Notes: a model not told the origin generated them from the sequence alone. A DNA stretch of 13,130 nucleotides from Mollicutes bacterium (GCA_003559585.1 PWKX01000076.1:1-13130), one strand, 5' to 3'. Counted from the first letter of the stretch, positions 1 to 6,908 are shown. Numbers and translations: made by a program.

Positions 1-446
1 ACGCGGTTTAATTTGACAATGTTCATATTCATCAAGTCTAATAATCGACCAGGTGTGGCAATTAAAATATCGACACCTCGTTTGATTTTCATGATCTGAC
101 CGCGTTTACTCATCCCGCCATATACAGCGAGTGTTTTCACGTGATTCTTACGGCTATATGTGTCGAAACTTTCTTTAATTTGAAGGGCTAATTCTCTAGT
201 TGGGGCAAGGACCAAACCTTGCAGGTCACGATGGCGACCTTTTTGTGGTGCTTTTTGAATCTGGTGAATCATTGGCAGCGCAAAGGCAGCCGTTTTTCCA
301 GTACCCGTTGAGGCACTACCAAGTAAATCATGGCCATCTAACAATACAGGGATGGCTTTTTCCTGAATGGGCGTTGGTTCTTTATACCCACTTTCAGTAA
401 TCGCTTTATAAATAGAAGCGTGTAAATCGAGGTGCGCGAATGTCAT
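1..446 (-). CDS. DEAD-box RNA helicase, N-terminal part (runs off the left edge)
   Basis: The gene reads leftward from an ATG at 446-444 and stays open to base 1, giving the first 148 residues (MTFAHLDLHASIYKAI...). DEAD-box motifs appear in order: the Q motif with an upstream aromatic residue (GYKEPTPIQ, Q28), motif I ASTGTGKT (residues 45-52), motif Ia PTRELA (82-87), the GG pair (110-111) and motif Ib TPGR (131-134). The DEAD and SAT boxes and the second RecA domain would lie beyond the window. The family unwinds short RNA duplexes with ATP, in ribosome assembly, RNA decay or cold adaptation. The layout resembles the RhlE/CshA groups, but the C-terminus that would separate them is missing. 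The start is supported by AAGGAG at 458-453, six bases upstream; the nearby alternative ATG at 450 stops at once. The leader carries a terminator-like hairpin (separate entry). Truncation here is due to the window edge, not to damage. Confidence 0.93.
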   Translation of the reverse strand, partial: MTFAHLDLHASIYKAITESGYKEPTPIQEKAIPVLLDGHDLLGSASTGTGKTAAFALPMIHQIQKAPQKGRHRDLQGLVLAPTRELALQIKESFDTYSRKNHVKTLAVYGGMSKRGQIMKIKRGVDILIATPGRLLDLMNMNIVKLNR

Positions 447-470
447 AACATTCTCCTTAATGATGTACAT

Positions 471-492
471 AAAAAAATGCTGGAATCCAGCA
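471..492 (-). terminator. Terminator-like hairpin in the helicase leader (possible attenuator)
   Basis: Read on the minus strand, TGCTGG pairs with CCAGCA (492-487 with 483-478) around a three-base loop and is followed at once by seven T's (477-471). It lies after the likely helicase promoter and about 24 bases before the helicase start codon, so it would end or pause transcription inside the leader. The stem is only 6 bp, so termination may be partial. A CATAAAAA segment upstream in the same leader (515-508) is complementary to the U-tract plus ATG and could compete for it. The hairpin and its position are seen; a role in attenuation is inferred. Confidence 0.55.
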
Positions 493-535
493 AGAAAAGT
501 TTTGTGTTTTTATGCCATGGTTTTTATTTCGATTT

Positions 536-544
536 ATTATAGCA
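536..544 (-). promoter_or_regulatory. Extended -10 promoter of the helicase gene
   Basis: On the minus strand TGC directly precedes TATAAT (extended -10, TGnTATAAT). No good -35 lies 17 bases upstream, as is common when the extended element is present. The predicted start near 529 gives a leader of roughly 80 bases. Confidence 0.6.
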
Positions 545-599
545 CAATCAGTATCAAACACCTAATAATATTTACCGTTTATTAAGTTTGTTTTAAAAT

Positions 600-619
600 A
601 ATTAGATAAACGTCTAATT
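600..619. promoter_or_regulatory. Operator 1: perfect inverted repeat AATTAGA-N6-TCTAATT
   Basis: The arms AATTAGA (600-606) and TCTAATT (613-619) are perfectly complementary across six bases. The same repeat recurs with one changed base 40 bases downstream, over the -10 of the MFS promoter. Two matched dyads of this size at one promoter are best explained as binding sites for a dimeric repressor, most simply the ArsR-type regulator encoded in the operon. Regulator identity is inferred from linkage. Confidence 0.65.
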
Positions 620-624
620 TATTG

Positions 625-653
625 TTGACAATCAAATAAAGTTAGACTATAAT
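625..653 (+). promoter_or_regulatory. Consensus sigma-A promoter of the MFS-regulator operon
   Basis: TTGACA (625-630) and TATAAT (648-653) are both perfect consensus hexamers, separated by the ideal 17 bases. Such a strong promoter normally needs tight repression, which fits the operator overlapping its -10. Confidence 0.9.
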
Positions 654-659
654 CTAATT
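640..659. promoter_or_regulatory. Operator 2: inverted repeat overlapping the -10
   Basis: AGTTAGA (640-646) and TCTAATT (653-659), again with a six-base centre, repeat operator 1 with a single changed base in the left arm. The -10 hexamer (648-653) lies inside this dyad, so a bound protein would block RNA polymerase directly. Its centre is 40 bases from that of operator 1, close to four helical turns. Confidence 0.65.
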
Positions 660-684
660 ATAAAATGAATGTTGGAGGAAAAAT

Positions 685-1995
685 ATGGATTTCAAATTGT
701 TGAAAAATAAAAATTTTACACTTTATCTATTCGGAAAACTGATATCGGTTTTAGGAAGCAACATACAACAATTCGCTTTATCGCTTTACGTGTTTGCATT
801 AACTGGCTCAACAACCTTGTTTGCTACCATGATCTCTGTTTCAGTCATTCCAAGGTTATTACTATCACCGATTGCCGGCGTTTTTGGTGACTGGTTTGAT
901 AGAAAGAAAATGATTGTTAGACTTGATTTCTTCAATGGTTTCTTATTGTTACTTATCGCGGCGATCTACATCACACAAGGCGGCTTAGATATCTGGTTGA
1001 TCATCGCTTTAATTATCTTGTTAGAAATGGTAGAAATCTTTTACGGTTCTTCTTCGGCAGCGATTATTCCTAGTGTTGTATCTAAAGACAACATCGCTAA
1101 AGCAAAATCGATGCAAAGCGTGGTCTTTAGTTCAGCGAATCTATTATCACCTATTATTGCTGCTGTTTTATTTGGCTTTGCCGGTTTATTTATTATCTTA
1201 TTATTTAACGGCATCAGTTTTATGCTTTGTGCGGTGGCTGAATTGTTTATGCGAATCCCAAAAACACATCAAAGGCCACAAAAAATCAACGTTAAACAGT
1301 TTTTCATCGATTTAAATGAAGGTTTATCACTCATTAAAAATAACGCCTTTATTTCTTCACTCATATATCTAGCGACCGCTGTTAACTTTATTGTTGGTCC
1401 CCTGTTATATATCGGATTCATCTACTTAATTATGGATGTCTTAAGCGGTTCAGAGTTTCAATACGGATTATTCAATTCCATTTTGGCGGCTTCTATGCTT
1501 TTAGCCCCAATCATAGGTGCACGTCTCATTCAACAAGGTGATGTTAGAAAAATTTGTGTCTACGGTGTCGCCCTCGTTGCTGTTATTTTCGGTTTCATGG
1601 CCATCATTCCCTCACCATATTTCTTATCGTTATTTAATAATAATACAGTGCCTTTTATTAGCTTGGTTGCATTGGCTTTTATGATAGGTTTAATCATCAC
1701 CATCACCAACATTTCTATCAGTACCATGTTTGCCAAAGTGGTACCCTTAAATGCGATGGGCAGAACCGCCACAGTGATGAACTTGCTAATTACCATTTCC
1801 TTACCTATTGGACAAATTACTATGGGGTTTTTGCTCGATACATTGCCCGGCAGTTATGTTATAATACTTAGTAGTGGCATCTTGATCATCGCCGTTTTAC
1901 TGATTAAAAAAACCATGCTCAATGCATCGTTAGAACAAACACAAAAAACCATGCAGCGTGGTTTAAAGAAAGAGGTTTTAGTCAATGAAGTTTAA
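685..1995 (+). CDS. MFS transporter, probable drug or toxicant exporter
   Basis: This 436-residue, very hydrophobic protein has the length and the roughly twelve membrane segments of the major facilitator superfamily. The MFS motif A loop after TM2 is clear: GVFGDWFDRKK at residues 65-75. The family moves small molecules across the cytoplasmic membrane using the proton gradient, and the overall look (short N-terminus, no large loops) resembles the macrolide/multidrug efflux branch. The substrate cannot be read from sequence. ATG 685 follows GGAGG (674-678) by six bases. The stop overlaps the start of the regulator gene by 11 bases, so the two are transcribed and probably translated together. 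With a consensus promoter and paired operators upstream, the picture is an exporter that is kept off and released by its own substrate or a related molecule. The MFS call is firm; the export direction is inferred from the context. Confidence 0.9.
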   Translation: MDFKLLKNKNFTLYLFGKLISVLGSNIQQFALSLYVFALTGSTTLFATMISVSVIPRLLLSPIAGVFGDWFDRKKMIVRLDFFNGFLLLLIAAIYITQGGLDIWLIIALIILLEMVEIFYGSSSAAIIPSVVSKDNIAKAKSMQSVVFSSANLLSPIIAAVLFGFAGLFIILLFNGISFMLCAVAELFMRIPKTHQRPQKINVKQFFIDLNEGLSLIKNNAFISSLIYLATAVNFIVGPLLYIGFIYLIMDVLSGSEFQYGLFNSILAASMLLAPIIGARLIQQGDVRKICVYGVALVAVIFGFMAIIPSPYFLSLFNNNTVPFISLVALAFMIGLIITITNISISTMFAKVVPLNAMGRTATVMNLLITISLPIGQITMGFLLDTLPGSYVIILSSGILIIAVLLIKKTMLNASLEQTQKTMQRGLKKEVLVNEV

Positions 1996-3091
1996 ATATC
2001 ACGCCGTCGAAAGTCAACTGTTTGACATCATGCAAACACCAAGATTGTTGTTCAGTGAAAAAGACATGAATGAAGACGATGCTTCTGATTTTAAAGACAC
2101 AACACTGTTAAACCAAATTGAAGACCCCACGTATAAACAAACCATCAAAGAAGCCCAAACATATTTACAACCATACCAGCAAACCATCAGTAAATTTTAT
2201 GCCGATGAATTCATGAGTGCTTATGACTTATTTTTAATCCTTGCCTATGTGTATCCGCTGATCGGTCACACCTCTTTGAAGTCATACTTTGAGTCGATCT
2301 TAGCTCAAGACACACACACGTTAAAACAGCACTTAATCACCAGTATTTTAGCGACTGAAAAAACCTCGGAAGACATTGATGATCAAGCACTTAGAACCCA
2401 AGCGATCTCTTTATTAAAACACCACGAAGATTTAATGAACATGATTAAAGACATTTCGACCGATGAACAATATAAATGGCAATTGTTGTTGTTAATTGAA
2501 AACCCTAAACAACAAATCCAAACGTTTTACGGTTTATTAAACGACATTAAACCACTTTATGATTCTTTATTTAAACCATTAGAAGCCGACGCAAAAGCCT
2601 TGGCTAAATCCTTTGAAAACCCAACCACAACGCCCCAATCATTTTTTGAATCGATGACCAACAACCTTGTTTCAGCTGATATATTACCAGCGACAGACAT
2701 TCCACTATTTATCTCGCTTGTCTTCCCTTATGCATTCATGCAAAAAGAAGACCTTAGTGGCCGGTTTCTGATGTGGGGGTTAAACATGCAAGAAGGCTTC
2801 AAACTCATTGCCAAGCAAAAAGAAAACCAAGCGCAAGAGCGGATTCAAGTATTCAAACTATTAAGCGATAAAACACGCTATGAAGTGTTAAAGCTAATCG
2901 CCAGCGGTATCACATCCACTAAGACCATCGCTGATAAATTAGATGTATCTAGCGCCACAATTTCTTATCATATTAACGCTTTTTTTACCAGCAATATCAT
3001 TCGTTTCGCTAAAGAGAAAAAGGTAAAATATGAAGTGAATTTCGATCGACTAGACGCCTTATGGGACACATTCAAACAAGATTTAAAATAA
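1985..3091 (+). CDS. ArsR-type winged-helix transcriptional regulator with large N-terminal domain
   Basis: This 368-residue protein has an ArsR-like winged helix at its C-terminus (about residues 288-352: FKLLSDKTRYEVLKLIA, then TKTIADKLDVSSATISYHI as the recognition helix, then a wing rich in K and V). The first ~280 residues form a mostly helical, soluble domain that I do not recognise by name; long ArsR-family proteins with an N-terminal ligand domain occur in Firmicutes and Actinobacteria. The protein contains no cysteine, so classical thiol metal sensing is excluded and an organic ligand is more likely. The ATG at 1985 lies inside the MFS gene and overlaps it by 11 bases; AGAGG at 1971-1975 is its ribosome binding site. 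It is expected to bind the two dyads at 600-659 and to autoregulate. The fold is confident; the ligand is unknown. Confidence 0.85.
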   Translation: MKFKYHAVESQLFDIMQTPRLLFSEKDMNEDDASDFKDTTLLNQIEDPTYKQTIKEAQTYLQPYQQTISKFYADEFMSAYDLFLILAYVYPLIGHTSLKSYFESILAQDTHTLKQHLITSILATEKTSEDIDDQALRTQAISLLKHHEDLMNMIKDISTDEQYKWQLLLLIENPKQQIQTFYGLLNDIKPLYDSLFKPLEADAKALAKSFENPTTTPQSFFESMTNNLVSADILPATDIPLFISLVFPYAFMQKEDLSGRFLMWGLNMQEGFKLIAKQKENQAQERIQVFKLLSDKTRYEVLKLIASGITSTKTIADKLDVSSATISYHINAFFTSNIIRFAKEKKVKYEVNFDRLDALWDTFKQDLK

Positions 3092-3120
3092 AAAGTGCCC
3101 ATCAGCACTTTTTATTTTTT
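3089..3120 (+). terminator. Intrinsic terminator of the MFS-regulator operon
   Basis: AAAAAGTGC (3090-3098) pairs perfectly with GCACTTTTT (3105-3113) around a six-base loop, followed by ATTTTTT. The stem begins in the regulator's stop codon. Confidence 0.9.
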
Positions 3121-3126
3121 AAATGA

Positions 3127-3138
3127 TGACATTTGTCA
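3127..3138. promoter_or_regulatory. Short palindrome TGACA-N2-TGTCA upstream of the hydrolase
   Basis: A perfect 5-2-5 dyad (TGACA 3127-3131, TGTCA 3134-3138) lies about 50 bases before the hydrolase start, where a regulator could bind. No convincing promoter could be placed between it and the gene; TTGTCA here has no well-spaced -10. It could be chance at this length. Confidence 0.25.
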
Positions 3139-3189
3139 CTACAGATTGGATGATTGATGTTGTAAACTGTGTTCGAAAGGATGATAAAT

Positions 3190-4128
3190 ATGATTAAAAA
3201 ATTATTATTAATTTTAGCAACACTTATCCTGTTGTTAATAGCTGGTTTAAGTGTGAACCAGTACATTAAAAAAACGCAAGACTTGAATGATTTAGAATCA
3301 CTAGGTACAGCCGTTGAAACAAGTGCAGGGACAATGCAGGTTCATAGGTTTGGTGAAGGCGAACCACTCGTCTTTTTATCTGGACTAGGCACCACCTCTC
3401 CTTATCATGACTTTAAAAGTCTATGGGGTTCATTACAAGATGAATACGAAATCATCATCATTGAACGCCCAGGTTATGGCTACAATCAAACATCAAGCTC
3501 AGATAAATCAATAGATACTGTTGTTACAGGATATCAAGAAGCCTTAAAAAGCATGGATCGTTTGGAAAATTTAACACTTGTTGCGCATTCTATGGCTGGT
3601 TTAGAAGCGCTTTATTGGGCGCAAACAAAACCTGCTCAAATCAAACAAATCATTGCCCTTGACCCTTCTATACCTGAGATAACACTGAACCATACCGATC
3701 TTCCGAATCTCATCGAGCGCAACATGCAGTTTATGTTGGGGTTCACTGGACTGGCTCGTTTTATGGATGATGACGATTTAGAAGAGGCTTTACCAATCAT
3801 CACATTCAATCATTTCTCTGATGATGAAATATCAGATATCAAAGCTTTGTTTTTCGCTAATTTCTTTAACCGAAACATCGTTAGAGAAATTAATGCTTTA
3901 AAGGATAACGCCAACACCGTGGATGATCTTGATAAACCCATTGACATACCAATACTAGTGTTTTTATCTAAAGAAAACCTAGCTGAAAACAAAGACACAC
4001 AAGCCGTCTTCGAATCTTATTTTGCAGGGTTTAACACGGGTGAGTTACATATTCTTGATACCCACCATTATGTTCATCATGAGAAAGCTTCATCCATCAC
4101 TGATGCTATTAACCAGTTTGGATCATAA
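3190..4128 (+). CDS. Membrane-anchored alpha/beta hydrolase
   Basis: This 312-residue protein begins with an uncleaved-looking signal anchor (MIKKLLLILATLILLLIAGL, residues 4-21), so the enzyme domain probably faces outside. The alpha/beta hydrolase fold shows in order: a strand and oxyanion-hole loop (VFLSGLGTTSP, ~61-71), ERPGYGYN (92-99), and the nucleophile elbow AHSMAG with Ser134. A late His-rich stretch, DTHHYVHHEKASSI (~290-303), supplies the catalytic His. The acid is not certain; Asp158 in ALDPS and the acidic loop after PILVFLSKEN are candidates. The family includes esterases, lipases and peptidases; the substrate is not readable. I chose ATG 3190 because AAAGGA (3176-3181) is eight bases upstream; an in-frame GTG at 3169 and ATG at 3181 have poor or no sites. 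It is a single-gene unit between a terminator and a convergent gene. Confidence 0.85.
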   Translation: MIKKLLLILATLILLLIAGLSVNQYIKKTQDLNDLESLGTAVETSAGTMQVHRFGEGEPLVFLSGLGTTSPYHDFKSLWGSLQDEYEIIIIERPGYGYNQTSSSDKSIDTVVTGYQEALKSMDRLENLTLVAHSMAGLEALYWAQTKPAQIKQIIALDPSIPEITLNHTDLPNLIERNMQFMLGFTGLARFMDDDDLEEALPIITFNHFSDDEISDIKALFFANFFNRNIVREINALKDNANTVDDLDKPIDIPILVFLSKENLAENKDTQAVFESYFAGFNTGELHILDTHHYVHHEKASSITDAINQFGS

Positions 4129-4149
4129 ACCTTATCTTATTGTTAAAAA

Positions 4150-4204
4150 GCATGGTTCACATGCATCCGTTTTTGAGTGAAGACTGTGTATCGGATGTGA
4201 CAGT
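4150..4204. repeat. Cluster of small inverted repeats in the convergent gap
   Basis: GCATG-GTTCA-CATGC (4150-4164) is a perfect 5 bp hairpin. CATCCG (4164-4169) pairs with CGGATG (4192-4197) across 22 bases, and ACTGT (4183-4187) with ACAGT (4200-4204). They overlap and cannot all form at once. No U-tract follows, so this is not a standard terminator. Function unknown. Confidence 0.35.
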
Positions 4205-4219
4205 AAAAAGCACCCATTT

Positions 4220-4259
4220 AAAAGGCCTAACACCAAATGACATGGTATTAGGCCTTTTT
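4220..4259. terminator. Bidirectional terminator between the hydrolase and AI-2E genes
   Basis: AAAAGGCCTAACACC (4220-4234) pairs with GGTATTAGGCCTTTT (4244-4258): a 15-position stem with one mismatch (C-A on the plus strand, a G-U wobble on the minus strand), nine-base loop and T tracts on both sides. It ends four bases from the stop of the minus-strand gene. Confidence 0.9.
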
Positions 4260-4262
4260 ATT

Positions 4263-5453
4263 TTACGTTGTTTCGGTCTTCTTCTTCGGAGTTTTATCTT
4301 GATTAAGCGTCCTAAGGTATCTAATGGTTACTTTAATGGTTCCTGCAATCGGCACAGCTAAAATGAATCCCACCAAGCCAAATAGAGCACCAAAAAAGAT
4401 AAAACTTGATAAAACAGCGATTGGATGAATTTTCACCTGGCGACTAAACACATTAGGTTGCACCAGGGTGCTTTCTAAAATCTCTTCAATGATATTCAAC
4501 ACAAAAATCATCACAATGGCCATGATGTAGATGAACCCAGGCTCATCAGCATCAAAATGAAGGGTTAAAAACATGACAATTGGCATCGACATTGATAGCC
4601 AAACACCTAAATATGGTATGATGCTAAACAACCCCATCACAAGAGCAAATAAAAGCGCATGACCAATATTAAAACCTGGCACAAAAAACGATAAGATGCT
4701 GTAGGTGATCATGAAAAAGATCGTAATAAATATCATCACCATGCCATGACCGATAAAATATCCTTTAATCACGCCATGACTCTCAGGGCCAAGTATTTTT
4801 AAATGGTTACTCAATCGATTAGGAATTAAGAATAAAATACCTTGAAATACTTGTGTCTTATCTTTAATTAAATAGTATAAGAACACAGGCGTTAATACAA
4901 TGATAAACCCAATGCGAATCACACTAGCTGTTATGGCATAAAGCGTCGAAATAAAAGCCCTAAAGAAATCTGAGACTACCGTAAAGGAAAGACCATAAGC
5001 ACCCAAATTATCAACCAATGCCTCTATGCTTTCAAACTGTAGGGTTTCTTCTAAAAACACAATCATACTTTCCAATAACGTCTGAAATGTCCCGTGTTCA
5101 ACCATATCTAAAAGTCTAATTAACACACTGGTCATCTGTGAAATGATAAACACCAACGTAACTGATAAGACAGAAAGCACAAATAACACACCTAGTGTAA
5201 TAGCCGCAATCACACTCAAGGTTTGATTTAATGGCGTCTTATTTTCAATCCACTCAGCCAACGGCGTTAAAATAAAACTTAATAAAAAAGCGATTGAAAA
5301 AGGAATGATCACACTCATCAACGCACTGCCTAAGGTTGAAAAAAATGTGGTCGATATCTCGCCAAGTGTTTTAACCCCAAACAAGCCCACCGCAAAAATA
5401 GAAACGATGATTAATATTCTTGTTAATCGTTTCGTGCTAAACATATCTTGCAT
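4263..5453 (-). CDS. AI-2E family transporter (YrrI/YtvI-like membrane protein)
   Basis: This 396-residue protein matches the AI-2E transporter family in length and plan. It has an N-terminal membrane segment (~11-28), a hydrophobic pair (~35-65), a further segment (~78-108), and an amphipathic stretch with LLDMVEHGTF (~114-123). The conserved C-terminal core follows: LTPVFLYYLIKD, GYFIGHGMVM, the GLFSIIPYLGVWL motif and a final GFILAVPIAGTIKV. The family name comes from E. coli TqsA; other members act as sodium/proton antiporters or have no known substrate, so export of autoinducer-2 should not be assumed. The C-terminus is charged (DKTPKKKTETT). It lies 30 bases downstream of the DUF1295 gene on the same strand, with no promoter seen between, so the two are probably co-transcribed. 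No strong ribosome site precedes ATG 5453; ATG 5444 is an alternative. Upstream in-frame stops rule out a longer protein. Confidence 0.87.
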   Translation of the reverse strand: MQDMFSTKRLTRILIIVSIFAVGLFGVKTLGEISTTFFSTLGSALMSVIIPFSIAFLLSFILTPLAEWIENKTPLNQTLSVIAAITLGVLFVLSVLSVTLVFIISQMTSVLIRLLDMVEHGTFQTLLESMIVFLEETLQFESIEALVDNLGAYGLSFTVVSDFFRAFISTLYAITASVIRIGFIIVLTPVFLYYLIKDKTQVFQGILFLIPNRLSNHLKILGPESHGVIKGYFIGHGMVMIFITIFFMITYSILSFFVPGFNIGHALLFALVMGLFSIIPYLGVWLSMSMPIVMFLTLHFDADEPGFIYIMAIVMIFVLNIIEEILESTLVQPNVFSRQVKIHPIAVLSSFIFFGALFGLVGFILAVPIAGTIKVTIRYLRTLNQDKTPKKKTETT

Positions 5454-5483
5454 GAAATCATACTTTCATCACTAAAATAATGC

Positions 5484-6344
5484 TTATATTTCTTGATGTT
5501 TCTCAGCCGGTCTAAGCGAAGGGATTAACATCGGGGTCACGGCTTGATAATTAGCGTAATCCGGCCTTCTTTTTAGTTGTCGGTTTTCCATTAAAGGAAT
5601 GCTAATGCCAACAAACAATAAAATCATCGCCGCCACACCAAGGCCCGCCATCCAAGTTTGAGTTACGGTTAACATCATCAAATATAGTCCAACCCAAAAC
5701 ATGATTTCTCCTAAATAATTAGGGTGTCTTGATAAAGACCAAAGCCCTGAATCCAACACGTGTTTTGGTTTAGTAGATAAATGACGATGCATTTGTTGAT
5801 CAGCCACCGTTTGCATCATCGTTGCCCCAATAGGCACAATAAAAGCAAACAACGTTAAATAAGTGACGGGATAAGCCCCTTGAAGTAAAACAAAGGTTGG
5901 CATCATCGCTAAAAACACCACAGCCGTTGGCATATAATGGATTCCAAAAAAATTAACAATCGGCCAAAACTTTCCGCTTTTTTGCTTGAAATGATCATAG
6001 CGCCAATCTTGTACATCAAGACCTTTAAAGGTTTTCACCCAGTTGAAAGTCAACCTAAGACCCCACACATATACAGCCACTATAATAAGCACAGCACTAA
6101 AGGTCCATGTGTCTAAAAACACAAATACCATCACAAGTGGCGCAACACTCCAATAAGGGTCGTAAATGGTCGAATTTTTTAACAATGTACTCATCAAAAA
6201 GACAAACACAGTCGCTGCTGAATTTGCAATAAAAAGCCTTAAAACCATATGATCAATACTCACCTGGCGATACACAAAAAAAGCAACCAAAAAAGCCAAC
6301 ACATATATAATACTAATGATCGACAAACCGTATGTTTTTTTCAC
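5484..6344 (-). CDS. DUF1295 integral membrane protein (steroid-reductase/ICMT-like fold)
   Basis: The protein is 286 residues with about seven or eight membrane segments. It carries the marks of the DUF1295 family: YDPYWS (residues ~61-66), DWRY (~113-116) and the C-terminal GLWSLSRHPNYLGE (~200-213). That last motif is shared with 3-oxo-5-alpha-steroid 4-dehydrogenases and isoprenylcysteine methyltransferases, where it helps bind the nucleotide cofactor. A membrane lipid or isoprenoid reductase role is therefore plausible, but no substrate is known for bacterial members. I chose the GTG at 6344: GAGG (6357-6354) lies seven bases upstream, whereas the in-frame GTG at 6350 would sit against the ribosome site. 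It is first in a likely operon with the AI-2E-family gene and has its own extended -10 promoter. Confidence 0.85.
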   Translation of the reverse strand: MKKTYGLSIISIIYVLAFLVAFFVYRQVSIDHMVLRLFIANSAATVFVFLMSTLLKNSTIYDPYWSVAPLVMVFVFLDTWTFSAVLIIVAVYVWGLRLTFNWVKTFKGLDVQDWRYDHFKQKSGKFWPIVNFFGIHYMPTAVVFLAMMPTFVLLQGAYPVTYLTLFAFIVPIGATMMQTVADQQMHRHLSTKPKHVLDSGLWSLSRHPNYLGEIMFWVGLYLMMLTVTQTWMAGLGVAAMILLFVGISIPLMENRQLKRRPDYANYQAVTPMLIPSLRPAEKHQEI

Positions 6345-6374
6345 AACCACACCTCATAATTTATTTATATAGTT

Positions 6375-6383
6375 ATTATAGCA
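6375..6383 (-). promoter_or_regulatory. Extended -10 promoter of the DUF1295/AI-2E operon
   Basis: On the minus strand TGC precedes TATAAT (6380-6375). A GGTT-A-AACC dyad at 6390-6398 falls in the would-be spacer region and could bind a regulator, though it is short. Confidence 0.65.
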
Positions 6384-6463
6384 TAAAGCGGTTAAACCAA
6401 CCATTGAACTGTCATTATTGTAGCTGTTTATTAGTGTGAATCACCACCATCATCAAGAAAATA

Positions 6464-6472
6464 TGCTATAAT
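6464..6472 (+). promoter_or_regulatory. Extended -10 promoter of the DUF2188 gene
   Basis: TGC-TATAAT (6464-6472), identical to the elements before the helicase and DUF1295 genes. No recognisable -35 lies 17 bases upstream. The divergent -10 of the DUF1295 operon is about 85 bases away. Confidence 0.65.
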
Positions 6473-6504
6473 ATACATATATTAATGAAGGAGCGATGTA
6501 TACA

Positions 6505-6867
6505 ATGAGATTATTAAAACGTTTATTTGGAAAAAAAGAATCAAAACCAGAACCCAAACCTGACAAGCAAGTCAAGGAGCCATCAAAACCAAAAGAAACA
6601 CCGAAAAAAACATCCACATCATCGCAAAAACAACCTGACAAAACACAAAGTACGAAACCTAGAAAATATCATGTCACCTTAAACAAAAATGCCAAAAGTG
6701 ATTATGTCAACATGTGGCGTGTTCGCAAAGAGCACTCTGATAAAACGATTAAACACTTCAAAACCCAACAAGAAGCCATCGACTTTGCGGTTCAATTAGC
6801 TAAAAAAGATAAAACTGAGATCGTGATTCACAAAACAGATGGCACCATCAGAAGACAAAATTATTAG
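6505..6867 (+). CDS. Small DUF2188 domain protein with Lys/Pro-rich linker
   Basis: A 120-residue protein in three parts: a basic, partly hydrophobic N-terminus (MRLLKRLFGKK), a low-complexity linker rich in K, P, S, T and Q (~residues 12-52), and a C-terminal DUF2188 domain (~53-120). The domain shows KYHVTLNKNA, MWRVRKEHS, FKTQQEAIDFAVQLAKK and IVIHKTDGTIRRQNY. DUF2188 is a short beta-alpha unit of unknown function found alone or at the ends of bacterial proteins. The strongly basic composition would suit nucleic acid or membrane-surface contact, which is only inference. AAGGAG (6488-6493) is 11 bases from ATG 6505 but only two from the in-frame ATG 6496, so 6505 is preferred. It is a single-gene unit with its own promoter and a strong terminator. 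Confidence 0.85.
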   Translation: MRLLKRLFGKKESKPEPKPDKQVKEPSKPKETPKKTSTSSQKQPDKTQSTKPRKYHVTLNKNAKSDYVNMWRVRKEHSDKTIKHFKTQQEAIDFAVQLAKKDKTEIVIHKTDGTIRRQNY

Positions 6868-6869
6868 TC

Positions 6870-6908
6870 AAAAAACGCCGTTCACTATACATTGTGACGG
6901 CGTTTTTT
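6870..6908. terminator. Bidirectional terminator between the DUF2188 and HAD genes
   Basis: AAAAAACGCCG plus TTCAC (6870-6885) pairs with GTGACGGCGTTTTTT (6894-6908), with one bulged T and an eight-base loop. T6 tails occur on both strands. The two convergent stop codons lie within about ten bases on either side. Confidence 0.93.

Noticed and set aside
200..400. Plus-strand open frame of 66 codons
   Set aside because: It lies wholly opposite the DEAD-box helicase coding sequence, has no ribosome site and shows no protein-like features.
4140..4361. Plus-strand open frame of 73 codons after the hydrolase
   Set aside because: It runs through the bidirectional terminator and into the antisense of the AI-2E gene, with no ribosome site.
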